A program made the position numbers and the translations under genes. Positions 14,138-27,090 of a DNA stretch of 64,000 nucleotides are shown piece after piece. Every line of letters begins with the position of its first letter. The first letter of the stretch is position 1. The notes below the pieces were generated by a model that saw nothing but the letters and a program-made list of their open reading frames with translations, did not search any database and was not told the origin of the DNA. Location of the stretch: NCBI GenBank assembly GCA_038373885.1, contig JAWZYV010014418.1, forward strand, positions 434,001-498,000, given 5' to 3'. Source of the stretch: Cheiracanthium punctorium. Lineage: Eukaryota; Arthropoda; Arachnida; Araneae; Cheiracanthiidae.

Positions 14138-14167
14138 GCCACCGCAACGCGTGGCCGGGTCTGCTAG
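14138..14167 (+). other. Helitron 3' hairpin and CTAG terminus
   Basis: GCCAC (14138-14142) pairs with GTGGC (14151-14155) around an 8-base loop, 12 bases before the final CTRR-type CTAG. This is the rolling-circle termination signature of Helitrons. A T immediately follows, as expected for insertion at AT. Confidence 0.85.
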
Positions 14168-17100
14168 TATATATATATATATATGCATATAAGACTGAAA
14201 AAACTGAAGGTGTGTAGCTTTGTCCGCACCCTTATCGCACTGAATATTGAAATGCGAGCATTAAAAAAGGGTGCGGGATGACTTCTTTCATGACATTAAT
14301 ATGCGTGTCAAGTCTTCAAGGAAAATTTTACGCCCACTTATTATTTGACCGTAAAACGGTGACAAATTCAGAAGTGTTCCGGAAGTTTTTTACTTATAGT
14401 CGCGATTCTTGCATTTTTTCCCCCCGGTAGGAATTTTGAAAGCTCTTTTTATCAGAAATATTTGCTGTTATTCGTAGGTGGGATTCTTGCTCAGAGGGTA
14501 ATATCTTCAACTGCTTTACATAAGAGTTTAAATTGATGCGTTTGAAGATAATGAAACTTTAGTATATTTCGAATCATTATTTCGATAATGATTTAGTGAC
14601 GAGTAATACAGGAGTGAAACCTCTCGCATTTAAAGGTATTCTTTTCACATTAACATTCGTCGAACTTGTCCTGAAGTTGCTAAAATTTCAAACTTTTCAA
14701 ACGTTTCCTTAAGAAGCCAGACTTTCTCAAATTTTATAACTAAGAAAATTGAGCATTGTTATAATATTAGAACTTTTTTTAAAAGTTCGGTAGTTTTCTA
14801 ACTATAGGACATGGATAACCTCTGCATTGTTATTTTCGCTTGAACACTTTTTCTTTTTATATTAGCATATTGATTCGCATATGCAGAGGTTTTCACTTCT
14901 TAAATAAGTCCACATTTGATGTATTATTTTTGATTGAATAACTATCATAGATGGATGTGTTTAAGCGATGCTTCTGATGAGTGATGTATATTTTTAGTTG
15001 CGTTTCACTTTGAAGTGGTAGATTTCATCTAATCATATCAAAGAACCATCTAAAACTATAGTAGAATTTTTAGCAGTAAACTATTTACAATTAAATCTGT
15101 CTCTTTGTTTATCTGTAGGCACACACAGTACAGTAAATCCCATTTCAGTCTTTCTTAAATCCTTAAAAAAGCTGAGATAGTGCAAAAATGGGGTGCTTTT
15201 TATCTGTGTAAAATTTTGCCCAAATTTTGTACCACAAACGATTCAAACTACTATTTTTTACTTCAGGATAATATTTTCTTAATATATAAATTAGGGTGAA
15301 ATAATAAGCATTGGGATAATAATTTGTTAACGTAAGTGCACTTAAATAGGAAAAAATACTAATAAGCATTCCTTCTTCAAGTTAAGGAATTTAATATTCT
15401 TTTTTCTATCATTTTGATTCTGTCACTGCTGAGAAATCCAAATACTCTTCGTTATTCTAAAAGATTTAAAAACTTCCTCTACTACTTTCTCACATATGCA
15501 AAATTTAATAAGTCATCTTTTGACAGTTCCATAACTTAAGTAGTTTCTCGTCTAATCAATAGACCAAGTAATTGCATGCAGACGAACACATTCATTATAC
15601 GTAGGAACCTTCTTATTAGATATGTTTAATACCAGAAATGCCTTAGAAGTCTTTTGCATTCACTTTAGAAAATTTTCACATAATCTTTCGAATGTCTACC
15701 CTTTGCATGCAGTTCAATTAGAATGTAGAGGAAAAAAGGAGTGCTGACAAAAATATAAACTTTGTGAAGCAATCATCGAAAACTTTGCTTCGTTTCAATT
15801 GTTGACGTTTAATTAATGATAGTTTTCGTGAGTTCAAAATAATGTACGAGTTTTATTTAAAAACTGAACATCTGCCTTAATTTTACAGAAGAATAAATGA
15901 CGTTTTAAATTCCAATTCCTTTTCAAATGATGAACTAGAGTATTATTTGAATTTTCGCTGTCATTCCCACTCTACAGTTTGTTGAGTAATTAAACGAATT
16001 TTCTAGTATCCTACAGTAAATGCAATACTTTTAAATTCTTCAAATGTATGTGAACTTTAACTTGAACAAATTGAGTGCATTCATAATATTTGTTCAAAAA
16101 ACTAATTTCTTGATTAATTACTTTTCAGGTGCTTTTAAGACAAACGGATTTTAACATTTGAAAACTTTTTTTTCTTAATTACAGTTAAAAACTTTTTCAG
16201 ACGCTCGAGAACAGGTAATCAGATTTTTATTTATTATCTGTCAACGATCTGTCAACGCAATGTCTTTAGGAAGGCTTTAAGTTTACTTCATAAAGTTTTT
16301 ACCAAAGTTGCTTGTGAATGCATAAATATTAATAATTAACAAAGAAAATGTCTGAAAAGATCTAAGTTTTTGTTGGAGTAGAAATAGCATAAGAATAGAT
16401 ATAGACTTTTGGAAACTTCTTTGTAATCTATAAATAACTTATTTTTAAACAGAAAATATTCTGTAGATGCTAAAGATTATTTCTAGTGTACTTTAAAAAT
16501 TGTTCGAATGATTAAAAAGATGATTTTTTTAATGAAATTTTTTTAGAAGCCGACCTAACTTTAATGGGATATTAAAAACGATTTGCATATAAACATAGAT
16601 TTACAAAACTTTTAATATACTGCAACTTTTATTGGTCTATAAAGGCAATCAGTCTCTTTAACTTAACAGCTCTAATCCGCAAAGTAGTTGAATAAACAGT
16701 TCTGGTTCGAATTTTTTTTCTGAGCACTTTTAAATACTTCCTTGAAGCTGGCTAAGGCACCGTTATTAAAGAAAACACCACATCAGAAAAGATGAAAGTG
16801 CCAGCTGACGAATGAACGATAAAACTGGGAGCGGAGAACACTTTCAGGGACAAAAAGAACGCATTTCCAAATTAAATTCTACTTATCTATTTTTGGATTT
16901 TTTCACATTGGTGGAAAATATAAAAAGAAAATTCAGAGGATAATAATATTGAAGAACGAAAACAAAATTTAGTTTTCGTCTTTGCATTCCATAACGCAAA
17001 CGAACCCCTCTGGTTTCTGGGGGTTCGTTTTGTTTACCCTGTTCTGATTCAACTATCAGATACTGTTTTATGATAGTTACTTTATTGGCGAGAATTGATT

Positions 17101-18950
17101 TTTTCGGTAGCTTCTACAGCTTCCATTTTTTAATTGGAAGTACATCATAACACTCTAATATAAAGACACAATTGTAATACAAAGTTTTCCCAGGCATATT
17201 TGCACCATTTTTCTCAAACGCAACAATCCGAACAATAAGATTTTCGTTTGATACTTTCTTTGCTACAGAGTTTAGAAAATGAGTTGGGTAATGGCATTTG
17301 AATTGTCTTGTAAAAATCAAAATATGACGTCAGAAAGCACAGAAAATACTCAAGAAACTTTTTACTTTCACAAACTAAACTTGGAAAATTTTAAACATTG
17401 TTTTAGCTTGCCGTAAGTGACATTTTCCTTTCCATAACTTCTTATTAATCAACAAAAATTGTGAAAAATGAAAACGATTTCTCCAGTTATCACCAGTGTT
17501 TATTTATTTATTTATTCGGGAAAACTGATTCTTGCAAGCATGTCAAAAAACTTTCATCTACGCATTTTGAAGTATCATTTGTTGTATTAACATGAAATAA
17601 GATTCTGATTTTGCTCGTAAATATAACAAATGCACATCATTGCTCTAAACAAACAAGTAAATCACTTGCCATAATTACAAGTTTTATTTTTTTACAGTAT
17701 CTAACTTCAGTTATTGGCAATATTTACTATTATAGACTACTGTAGCTGACCTATTTCTCTCCTTCTAAAGTTTTTCATTTCAAATAAGGACCTTAGAGTA
17801 GGCAAATATCTTCCTTTTGATATTCTACAAGCTCTTTATTTTTATTTAGAGAAGGTAATATTTGAAATCATTTCTTAAGCTTTAAATCCATTCGTTTATA
17901 AGTTTTAGATATCATATTTATGTAAACTAAACATTGATTTTCCCTGCTAATGCTTTTGAAATGTCATTTAAAGAAGCAGACATGTGTTTAAATCACTTTC
18001 TGTTATTACTGGCTTTATTTTTTTCATTACTTTCTACACAGACCAAACTAACTATTGCACAGTATATTTACTATTTTAAGGATTGTTAATTTCTACTTTT
18101 TCACAACTTCATATTTAAAATTGAAACAGCCAAAAGGGAAGGTTTTTCTCTTTTACAGTCACTTATTTTCTCAGTTTTTATAGTTTTAATCGAAAATAAA
18201 AAATCTTTCTCAAGTGTTTCACAGTTAATTCCTCAAGATTGTATTAATATATAAACTGAAACCTTTTTGCTAATAATGACAACGAAATGTCAGCTACAGC
18301 AGTGAAAACACGGTTAAATAATTTGCTACAATCACTCAGCTTATTCTTGTTTTTACAATAATCTATCCTATTTTATTGTCCGAAACATATTTCGCTATTG
18401 TATCAAAATTAAAAGTAACTTTTCAAGTTATTTCTCCGATATTCTCTTTCATTCTGCTTTTTTTCCTTCAAACTAAACTAGTATTTTTCACCAGCTGCGC
18501 GCTTGATGGATTTTTTAAAAAAGATCATTGGAACAGTAATGAGTTTAATAAACGCATAAAATGGTTATAACAGCTGAAAATGACTGAGCTTAAGGAAGGA
18601 AAATCTGGAATTTTTTTTTTCGTTCTTCTTTTAATTTTTCTTTTTAAATCTTTTCACATTATCGGCATTAATAATGCGAGAAAGTAAAAGTGAACAATAC
18701 TAATCTTTTTTGTAGACTTTTAACCGAAATGATTTGTTGTCGAAAATCATGCATTCCTACTCGGTAATATATATATATATATATTACTGAGTGGGATATA
18801 TATATATATATATATATTACATATGTATTACATATATTTATACTTATATTTATACTTGCAGAAAGATTTTTTAAAAAACAAACTTATCGCAAGAAAATCA
18901 TGAGCGCACCAACTGCCGCTTAAGTATGTGTGTGTGTGTGTGTGATTTCT
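14168..18950. other. Gene-poor A+T-rich DNA
   Basis: A TA run lies at 14167-14184. A perfect 11-bp hairpin is at 16998-17030. A palindromic TA-rich block at 18762-18835 includes CTCGGTAATAT and ATATTACTGAG arms. No gene was recognised. Confidence 0.6.
16998..17030. repeat. Perfect 11-bp stem hairpin
   Basis: AAACGAACCCC (16998-17008) pairs with GGGGTTCGTTT (17020-17030) around an 11-base loop. Its G+C content stands out locally. Role unknown; it could be a relic of a MITE. Confidence 0.6.
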
Positions 18951-18954
18951 GTGT

Positions 18955-19265
18955 TTATACTCAAACATAAAAATCCCAAAATAAACCCAAGTCACTGTCA
19001 AAAGGAAAATTAAGTAAAACAAATTAAAAAATTACATTAAACCGGACATTCGTGAGAGGGAGATCGGCGTAAATGTTAGTAACTTAATGTTAGTAATGAA
19101 AGCTTAACAATATTAATTTATAAATTTTTAAGTTCCAACATTGCAATAGTTAAAAAATCTTCAGCCACCAGCACAGAAACCTGTTAACATTTACGCCGGT
19201 CTTCCTCTGACGAATGTCCGACTTAATACAATTTTTCAATTTGTTTTATGGATTTTCATATTTGA

Positions 19266-19275
<10 letters not shown>
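18955..19275. mobile_element. Inverted-repeat element with arms of about 65 bp
   Basis: The left arm (about 19014-19079, core CCGGACATTCGTGAGAGG) pairs with the right arm (about 19189-19253, core CCTCTGACGAATGTCCG). Similarity continues outward past a gap: ATACTCAAACATAAAAATCC at 18957 matches the reverse of GGATTTTCATATTTGAGTAT at 19250-19269. TTAA occurs at the inner junction on both sides. TA and TG microsatellites border it. No coding sequence; superfamily uncertain. Confidence 0.65.

Positions 19276-19303
<28 letters not shown>
19267..19303. repeat. TA microsatellite
   Basis: An uninterrupted TA run of about 36 bases lies between the inverted-repeat element and the mariner-like element. 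It is a natural TA target. Confidence 0.9.
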
Positions 19304-19307
<4 letters not shown>

Positions 19308-20623
19308 GGTGTCCAGTGCTAACGCTGTCCAATGGCTATTTCTTAAACCGTTAGTCAGAGACACATAGTTCCAATTGCAAAAACACTTTAAATTGTATAA
19401 TCTACTATATGAGTAACAATCGAAGTCAATAAATCAAATCCTATAAAAATTGTGAAATTTAAATTTTTATACGGTCCCCCGGTAGTATCAATTATATTTA
19501 GAAAATTTTTCTTTATGCAATTTCATGCACAATAAAAAAAAGTTTGTCCTTATACGACCAAAATTCACCGAGTTACAGCTGGTTAAAGTTAGAGCACTTT
19601 TCGAGCTACGAAATAGGGGTTGTATACAAAATGAATTTGAGAATAAATTAATGTACATGGTTTGAGCTTTGTAATATTTATTAGCAATTTCATTAATTAT
19701 ATTATGAATATAGATTGCCATAAAGAAGATTAATGTTTAACTATGTGTATCCAATAAAGTAACATAAAAATATAGCTTATGCTGAAAATAGAATTCTTTA
19801 AACAGCTTTTTAAATGAACTGGCGTTAAATAACTTCCTCATTTGCAATCTGAATATGCAGCCGTAAAGAGAACTCTTCTTGTACTTTGCGTAGCACATTC
19901 TCATGTTACACATGTGCATGCTACACATATACGATTTAGTAAGTCTGACCTCAGATAGATTTTAATAGAGCTTGACTATAACCCTCTGCTTGCAGGGCCC
20001 GCTTATGACCAACAGGGGCCCCGCCATGGATGGATTTGTGGGCCCCTGATCTATGAAATTTGTTTTATTTTTAATAAAATTTTGATATAAAAAGAATATT
20101 TCAGAACAACATTTGAAATTGGGGGGTCCTGGGCAAAGTCCCGATTTGCCCATGCGATAATAAGGCCCTGTCTGCTTGAAGATCAGTACTCTAAAATTAG
20201 TTTTGCTTCTTTTTCCGCATTATGCCAGAAAATGAAATTAAAACCCATACTTAAAAATTTCAGTATTTATATGGTCCCTTAACGGTTTACCATAACAGGA
20301 CATTTTTAAACGTGGAAAAGTGACTAAAGTCACAATGTTTGCTGCTTCATAAATGGATGAATTTTGGTCGTAGAAGGACGAATTTTTTTTTTTATTGTGC
20401 ATAAAATTGTATAATGAAATTTTTTCTAAATATAACTGATAGGACCGCGGGACCGTATAAAAATTTAAATTTTATAATTTTAATAGAAATTGATTTATTG
20501 ACTTTGATTGCTTCTGATATAATAGATTTTACAATTTAAAGCATTTTTGCGTTTGGAACTATGTGTCTCTGACTAACGGTTTAGGAAATAGCCATTGGAC
20601 AGCGTTAGCACTGGACACCCTGT
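19303..20623. mobile_element. Mariner-like element with inverted repeats of about 270 bp
   Basis: The left end reads CACAGGGTGTCCAGTGCTAA and the reversed right end reads TACAGGGTGTCCAGTGCTAA, both next to TA-rich flanks. Similarity between the arms continues for about 270 bp (left to about 19575, right from about 20350), including the CTATGTGTCTCTGACTAACG block and the ACGACCAAAATTCA block. ACAGGGTGTCC ends and TA targets are typical of mariner elements. The interior has no recognisable transposase and is interrupted by a hAT-like MITE, so this is a non-autonomous derivative. Confidence 0.8.
19993..20170. mobile_element. hAT-like MITE nested in the mariner-like element
   Basis: CAGGGCCCGCTTATGACC at the left and, reversed, CAGGGCCTTATTATCGC at the right are inverted ends. 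TCTGCTTG flanks both sides (19985-19992 and 20171-20178), a perfect 8-bp target duplication. The 178-bp insert is younger than its host element. Confidence 0.85.
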
Positions 20624-20631
20624 ATATAGAT

Positions 20632-21900
20632 TTTATTGAATACTTCCTGATCATATCGAAATATTTACTTCCGTGAAGAGTTGAGGTAACACCACTTAAA
20701 AAAAGAGCCCGCGATTCGAATACATTTGTGCGAGTAACTCGGAATATATTTACGGTATTTCCCAAACAGAATGCAACCAAATGTTTAATGACAAATTCTT
20801 TGTTAATTCGGTGCTACTGTGATTGACAGGAGAGAATTGTTTTCTTCGCTGAATTACTAGGAGAGGACATCTTGTAAAGCAGGGTTCCAGATTAACAAAC
20901 GTGAACACGTGTTTTATAAAATTGCCCAGATCATTAAAATGTTAATTAATATGTCGAGTAATAAAACGCGAACAATGAAAACAGGATTTCCCCCTCTCAG
21001 TAGAAGACATTCTTTTTCTTTTTCTGGTAAATATTCTTATAGGTACTTTGCGTAATTTCAAAAATATATTATTTGCAAAGGTAAAATTTCGATTTCAGAT
21101 ACCATTTAAAAATATGAAAGAAACATATTTCGTTAACAATATTGATATTTATTAAATCTATTATTATTTAGTTTCGTTTGCAGGATAAAACCAAGTTTAA
21201 ACGTAAACAAAGTTTAAACAAAGTATTGAGTTTAATAGTTGGCCATGCTTTAGAGCTGAAAATTGGCATTTACTAATGAGAGTAGATAATGTTGATCGAC
21301 TACCTAAATTTCTTCAATTAAGGTGAGCCATCATATGAAATATTATATATATATGAATATTGCATAGTCTGTGTTAAGGGTATAAATTATGATAAAAAAT
21401 ATATTGTATTTAATGTTGAAATTAAAATATATGAACATTCATATAATAAAAATGAAAACAGAACAATAAAATAAATATTCATCACACCAGCATCACATTA
21501 CATGTTTATAATTGCCTAATCAAAAATAATTCAAGGGTAGTTGCAAATATCAATCTGTAGAAAGGCAAGTATTTGCAGAGTCGAAAATTAGCGATTTTGT
21601 TCTTAACGACAGTATAATAAAAATAGTAAAGAATGAAAACTAATGTGCTTTCAATAGATTGAAAACGTAGGCTGATAAAATCGTTTAAAACAAATTTACA
21701 GGCAACCCAGGTAGCACACACTTGTTCAAAGGCCGTAATTTCCACGTTCAGATAGCACGTTACCATGCCGTACAGATTTACAGTGTCGCTTACGTCAGAA
21801 TGTCCGGACAAAACACGTAAAATGCTCGTCAAAATCTGGGTACAGTTCAGTGTTCTCCATACGTACTTAAAACGTTGTATGACAAATTATGCAGGACGTC
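20632..21900. other. Gene-poor interval
   Basis: No gene recognised. CCCAGGTAGCACACA at 21706-21720 matches the terminus of the element at 63261, but no second end is visible nearby. The 108-codon minus-strand frame at 21506-21832 overlaps it and lacks any known domain. Confidence 0.5.
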
Positions 21901-21905
21901 CTCCG

Positions 21906-22137
21906 GGCCTCACCATGGCACAGTAGTTATATCACTGGAAATGGTAGACGGGCGAAGTGTGAAGGTCCCGGGTTCGGGTCCCGTCCGTCGACCTAACCTT
22001 TCGGAGTTTTCCATGGTTTTCTCCAAAAATTAGCGTAAATACGGGTTAGGACCCCTTAGAAAGATTTTCACGGAGGGCACCCCACCCTTCGGCCTAGAGC
22101 CCACGTGTAGCTAATCGGCCGTATTCCCACAAACAAT
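21906..22137 (+). repeat. tRNA-derived SINE, copy 1 (full length)
   Basis: The head has a pol III A-box-like TGGCACAGTAGTTA and a B-box GGTTCGGGTCC (21971-21981). A conserved body follows: CGGAGTTTTCC, then CACGGAGGGCACCCC, CGGCCTAGAGCCCACGTG and AATCGGCCGTATTCCCAC. SINEs are non-coding retroposons copied by LINE enzymes from pol III transcripts. This copy is the best preserved here. Confidence 0.85.
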
Positions 22138-22966
22138 ATGCAGGACGTACTATAAGTAAATAGCCGATATACTACAGCTTTTTTTTAAATCAGTTTCGTT
22201 GTTTATTTGAATCGATGGCTAATTAATAGGATTGATGTTGCTAATTAAAATTTTCGAATTATGAATCCTATTTTGAATTATAAATATATTACAACATTGT
22301 TTGTGTAACTTGCACTTATTTTGTTAAGGTACAGAACAGCAAAATGGCCAACCACAAGTCTTTGGCGGCAAACAGCACTGATTTGGTTGAGGTGTCTTTG
22401 AACTTCTTCTCGCTGGTTTAAGCCATGGTCTTAATTTCGATAGCGGCCCTCTAGCGGGTATTTTGGTTGCCATTTTGTACTATATTGAACCTCTTTAGTA
22501 TGTGGTAGTGTACGTGGATTATAAAACGGATTGTAAAATCTGCTGTTTGTACGTTAAGCAGTCCCAGTAAGAAAATCTTTCATAGTAGATACTTCAGAGT
22601 GCTGCAGTAAAACGTGAAGCTCAATTAGCCGAAACACAAATTTTGAACCAGAACGCGTTTTGCACAATCTAAGACGTGACAATCACGTTCTGACAACTTG
22701 TATGTGCTACCTGGGAACTTATTGTAAAACTGACCAAATGACTGTAATCTGTTGTATTCAAAATCGTGATACCATTACGGTCTGCCCTCCATATTTCCAA
22801 ATTTATTTTTTTATAACCCTCCTGGTCTTCGAAAAATCCTACAGCGTCTGATTGAGCGTATTTACAATGACCCCACCCAACCTTCTGCAAATTGACGCAG
22901 TTGATGTGAAAAAAACGAGTCGGTCATCAATAGTTTTACAATTAAAAGCATAATCTTTAATTATTA

Positions 22967-23165
22967 AGCCCGACCAGTGGCCGAGCGCACAGCGCTGTCA
23001 ACTGGAAAGCGCCTGGTTCAAACCCATGTTGCGTCCGTCTACCTAGCCGTTCGGAGTTTTCCAAAACTTCACGTACTATTTAGTACCCCTTAGAAAGACC
23101 ACCACGGAGGGCAATCTCCCTTGATCTACATCCCCCGTGCAGATAATCGGCCTTAATCTTGTTTA
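22967..23165 (+). repeat. tRNA-derived SINE, copy 2
   Basis: The head GCCCGACCAGTGGCCGAGCG contains a strong A-box (TGGCCGAGCGC) and the B-box GGTTCAAACCC is at 23015-23025. The body keeps CGGAGTTTTCC, CACGGAGGGCA and AATCGGCC. A short internal deletion relative to copy 1 is apparent. Confidence 0.85.
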
Positions 23166-23819
23166 CGGCAAACTTTAGTTATCAAAATTAAAAGGATGCT
23201 TGCTACAACACTTGATGAAAATAAAACATAAGTCAACAACCGTTTGGTTGATATAAATTGATACAATACGCATATCTGAAAGTCATTTTGGACAGCCGCG
23301 CAAAATCTTGGGCATTTATTTGCATACAACTTGGTTTCCGGCTCTTTCGTGCAATCACATTATATGTAATGGGAAAATGAAAAAAAAATTCAGACATTGA
23401 ATTTTCCGAAAATATTTTCTATTTTATTTTCAACACTCCTAATTTTCATGACCAAAATGATAAAAAAAAAGTGGAATTTATGAACTTTATTTTTTTTATC
23501 TATACAACCACCCAACACATTCATTAGCAAAACTGCGAACATATGTCATTGACACACAAGTAATGTCTGTTTTGTTTACACATTTGCCGCAGTTACATAA
23601 ACTTTCTTTTAAAACTCACTGATTTGTTTTAAATAAACTGAAATCAGTTTGAAATAAACTAAATGCCATTAAAAATATTCAGCTAAATGAACTTTAAAAA
23701 TGAAAGAATCAGTTTAAGTGTTAAGTACTTTAAGTTGTTAATATTAAACCTTATTGAAAAAAAAAAAAAAAACTAAAATTTACTAGTCAAAGAGCGTTAG
23801 AAATATTTTTCCGCGCGAA

Positions 23820-23856
23820 ATAATAATAATAATAATAATAGTAATAATAATAATAA
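23820..23856. repeat. AAT trinucleotide microsatellite
   Basis: About twelve TAA/AAT units with one G interruption. Confidence 0.9.
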
Positions 23857-24628
23857 TTGTTTCTTGAAGTTCTAATTACTTTTTTTACACGGTTACGTAG
23901 CATCTGACGATCAAGTGTTACATGTTCTTAATTCCTCTTCTGAAAGACGGAGCACATTCCGTCAAATATGCCGGTTCGGAAAGAATGGTTTTACTTATGT
24001 TATTTTCGCTTTCTATCTTAATTCTATACACTAATCCCATAAGTAAACAGCATTAATAAACTGTTTACGCGCTCTCATGCTTACTTTTAGTTGATATGCA
24101 AATTTCGTAGCTTGTAATTTATATTCCACATTTTTTTTCGCTCGAAAACAATTAAACGGAAATGTACAACAGATGGAACACATTGATTTATAGTAGTTAA
24201 TATTCATGCTGTTTGATTTATATATTTTAACTATATATCCATTTAACTATTAAGTATATGACGATATATAGATGTTAATGGTACGTTAAAAAAGTATAAT
24301 GTATACGGAAAAATATGTTTTACGTCATTGTAATATATGTAACGAAAGAATCTTTGATGATTTCTAATATTTGCTACAGTAACTGTATTTAAAGGAGTAT
24401 GAACCCGTTTCTGAAAAAAGGTTTATTTTTTCATTATTTTACTAGTTTCCACAAATTTGACAATTGAAACAGTGCTTTTTTTATAATTTTATGTTCTATT
24501 ATTTAAATACGTGTTTAATAATTTAAAACATCTAAGAATTTTCAAACAATTTTTAATGATGTCATTCACAGTTTGAAATAAACGCCATCACTCTTTTGCG
24601 ACATTTTTGGACAAAATTGAAACTAGCT

Positions 24629-24771
24629 CGCGTCCGCCGACCTAACTGTTGGGAGTTTTCCTTGGTTTCCTCGTAAACTTACGGGATAGGACCTCTCAGA
24701 AAGACCCTCACGGAGGGCACCGCACCTCTCGGCCTAGAGCCCACGTGTAGCTAATTGGCCGCAATCCCACA
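24629..24771 (+). repeat. tRNA-derived SINE, copy 3 (5'-truncated)
   Basis: Only the body is present: CGCGTCCGCCGACCTAAC, GGGAGTTTTCC, CTCACGGAGGGCACC, CGGCCTAGAGCCCACGTG and GCAATCCCAC, followed by AACTCAACTCAACTTG, a probable short tandem tail. The pol III promoter is missing, as expected for incomplete reverse transcription. Confidence 0.85.
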
Positions 24772-27090
24772 ACTCAACTCAACTTGAACAAAATTAATAA
24801 AATTTTCCTTTAATGTTTATTGAATGTAGTTATGAACCAGTATATCTGTTTTGTGCCTCAGAATACGTGTATGGTGTCACAATACGTATTATAAAAGAGA
24901 CAGTCGTGGCAGGTGATGAAAGAAGGTATGGTTTCAGTGTTCCTCTTTTCTCCTAAAAAAGAGAAAAATTGTGTCAATTTTAATCTACAAAATACAAGTA
25001 TATCATGATTGAAAACTGATTGAAGAAAAATAAAATATATCCTACCTTGATATTTAACCTGATAAATAGGGGTAAAAACAAGTTACTTAATTTCCATGAC
25101 GCTAATTGTGCACGCTCTTTGTTCATTTGGAGTTCCAGTTTCAAAACTGCTTAAATATGGAGGTCATGAACTTCAGTCTCGCGAACAATAGAAACATGGT
25201 CCTGAGGTCTCACAGCAAGCGCACATTTTTAAAAGCTAGATAACTGAAGACATTGCAAAATCGCAGGGAGGGAGGAATTTTCTTTGGAGAAAGACCAACC
25301 TTGTGGATCGTGAGAACTCACTCCATATTTGGTCGCAAAGCAAAATATATTGAAGGATAGGCTTGATGTGGTGTAATATGCAGAATAATACGAGAAGAAA
25401 ACATTTACGTTTCAATTCTGGTCAAGTACAAGAAACAAGTTCAAAGACTTGCAAAAAAGTTAGGGATGACTGAGAATGACACAAATCTTACGTGACCTAA
25501 CAGGTTAGATCTCATACCAGAGTGATGGCCTTTCTGAATGCAAGAATTAAATGTACAAAAACAGGTATGGTTTCAAGAAACTGTCATTTTAACTGCACAG
25601 TTTTTAGCTACATAACGTGTTCGTTAAAAGAATGCTTAAGACAGAAAAAGAAAGAACTTTATTTCACAATCAATAATTTTCAAGGATGAAGACACGAAAT
25701 AAAGCAAGCTATTTTATACAAAATAAATATATGTCATAAATTGATTTTTCTAGCGTATACTTTAATTTAAATAGAGTTAATTAATTCTATAATTAGTTCA
25801 ATTTTTAGTTTCTTATTAAAGGTAGTACTGTAGGTATAGTAGGACAGTATAGTAGGAAAATAGTAGGATTGATTAATGTTAAATAAATATTTTCTCAAAA
25901 GCTACATTTAATCTAGTAAATTTTATAATCAACCCAACAATATGTAGTATAGTACTTGCAAGTCTTGTGAGTACTATGTGTACTATGTTGTCTTGTGAGT
26001 ACACAGGTTACTTTAAAATTAGCAAACTTAATGAAAACATATTGAATAAAACTTTTGTAGGGAGTATTTTAATTACGTCGCTTTCAGCAAAATACCGTTA
26101 CGGTATCCCCTTTCCGCTAATTTTTGTTTTCAAGCAAGAATAATACATTTTTGGTATTTTTAGCAATCAAAAAGATTTTCAGATTTATATTTTTCCTTTC
26201 ATAATTACTTTTTTAAATACATCCTGAAGCTTTTCTGGGCATGTTATTTTCTGATTATTACGCCCACATTTACAAATTTTCGTGTTTGATATTTTTGATG
26301 TGATTTTTAAACTAACTTTTTATTAAAAAAACACACAGATAATGTCACAAAATTCTATAAAACGAAGTGAATAACTTTTTCTGCTAAAAAAAATTAATAA
26401 ATTAAAGTATGTCTTCATTAATAAATTACTTAGGATACAACACCACAGACCTACAAGCGCACATTTAGATTTCATTTGTAGAATTACGACACAATTAATG
26501 AGTGGAAAAACACTATTCATTTATCTAGCAATGTTTTTTATAATTTTCAAATTCCTATTATTGATAATGAATAGTAAATATTTTGTACTTAAATAAAATA
26601 CCACCTATTTGAAGAACTTATATTTTTAAAAACTTTCTGTAGTAAACTTAGTAGACTTAGTACTTTCTGTAGAAAAAAGAAATTCGATTGAAAATATATT
26701 CAACTTGGTGGTATACTAACTAAAGATTTATTAACTGAAATATTGATGAGTATTGTTCATATCTAGTTTTTAAAGTATCCAAACAGAAAACAATAGATAA
26801 AGCAAGTAACTGAAAATAGACCATCATTGTTGATAATATTTAGGAAAGTATAATTTTTAAAACAATGATTTTATATAATTGTTCTGTCAATGAAGAATGT
26901 GAAATTGCAAAACATAATGTCACAATAAAAGTTAAATAACAAGTAATATCACTTCCATTCTCTCTGGCGAGTAATTCAACTTTTCTTCTGAGCCAAAAAC
27001 ATAAAGTGAAACTGAATTTGCCCAAAATCAAATATTCTAATAACAAAATAGCTGTCTAAACCAGAGAATTTTATTTTATAATAAGCCATT

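Larger units (their letters stand above)
12033..14167 (+). mobile_element. Helitron with both termini, internally reduced
   Basis: The element starts with TCTTAATATATAAAAATCC followed by AGTGTCCGTGTGT, a typical arthropod Helitron 5' end. It stops at CTAG (14164-14167), preceded by a GCCAC/GTGGC hairpin (14138-14142 with 14151-14155). It sits between an A (12032) and a T (14168), the Helitron target. Helitrons move by rolling-circle replication and normally encode a protein with an HUH-type Rep domain joined to a Pif1-like helicase. Only helicase sequence is present here, and no Rep motifs were seen in the 0.6 kb before it. This 2,135-bp copy is therefore an internally deleted, non-autonomous derivative. 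Boundaries are well supported; strand follows the helicase. Confidence 0.85.

Noticed and set aside
22330..22500. Weak inverted similarity between CAGCAAAATGGCCAACCA and TGGTTGCCATTTTGTACT
   Set aside because: The matching is short and gapped, with no target duplication; not enough to call an element.
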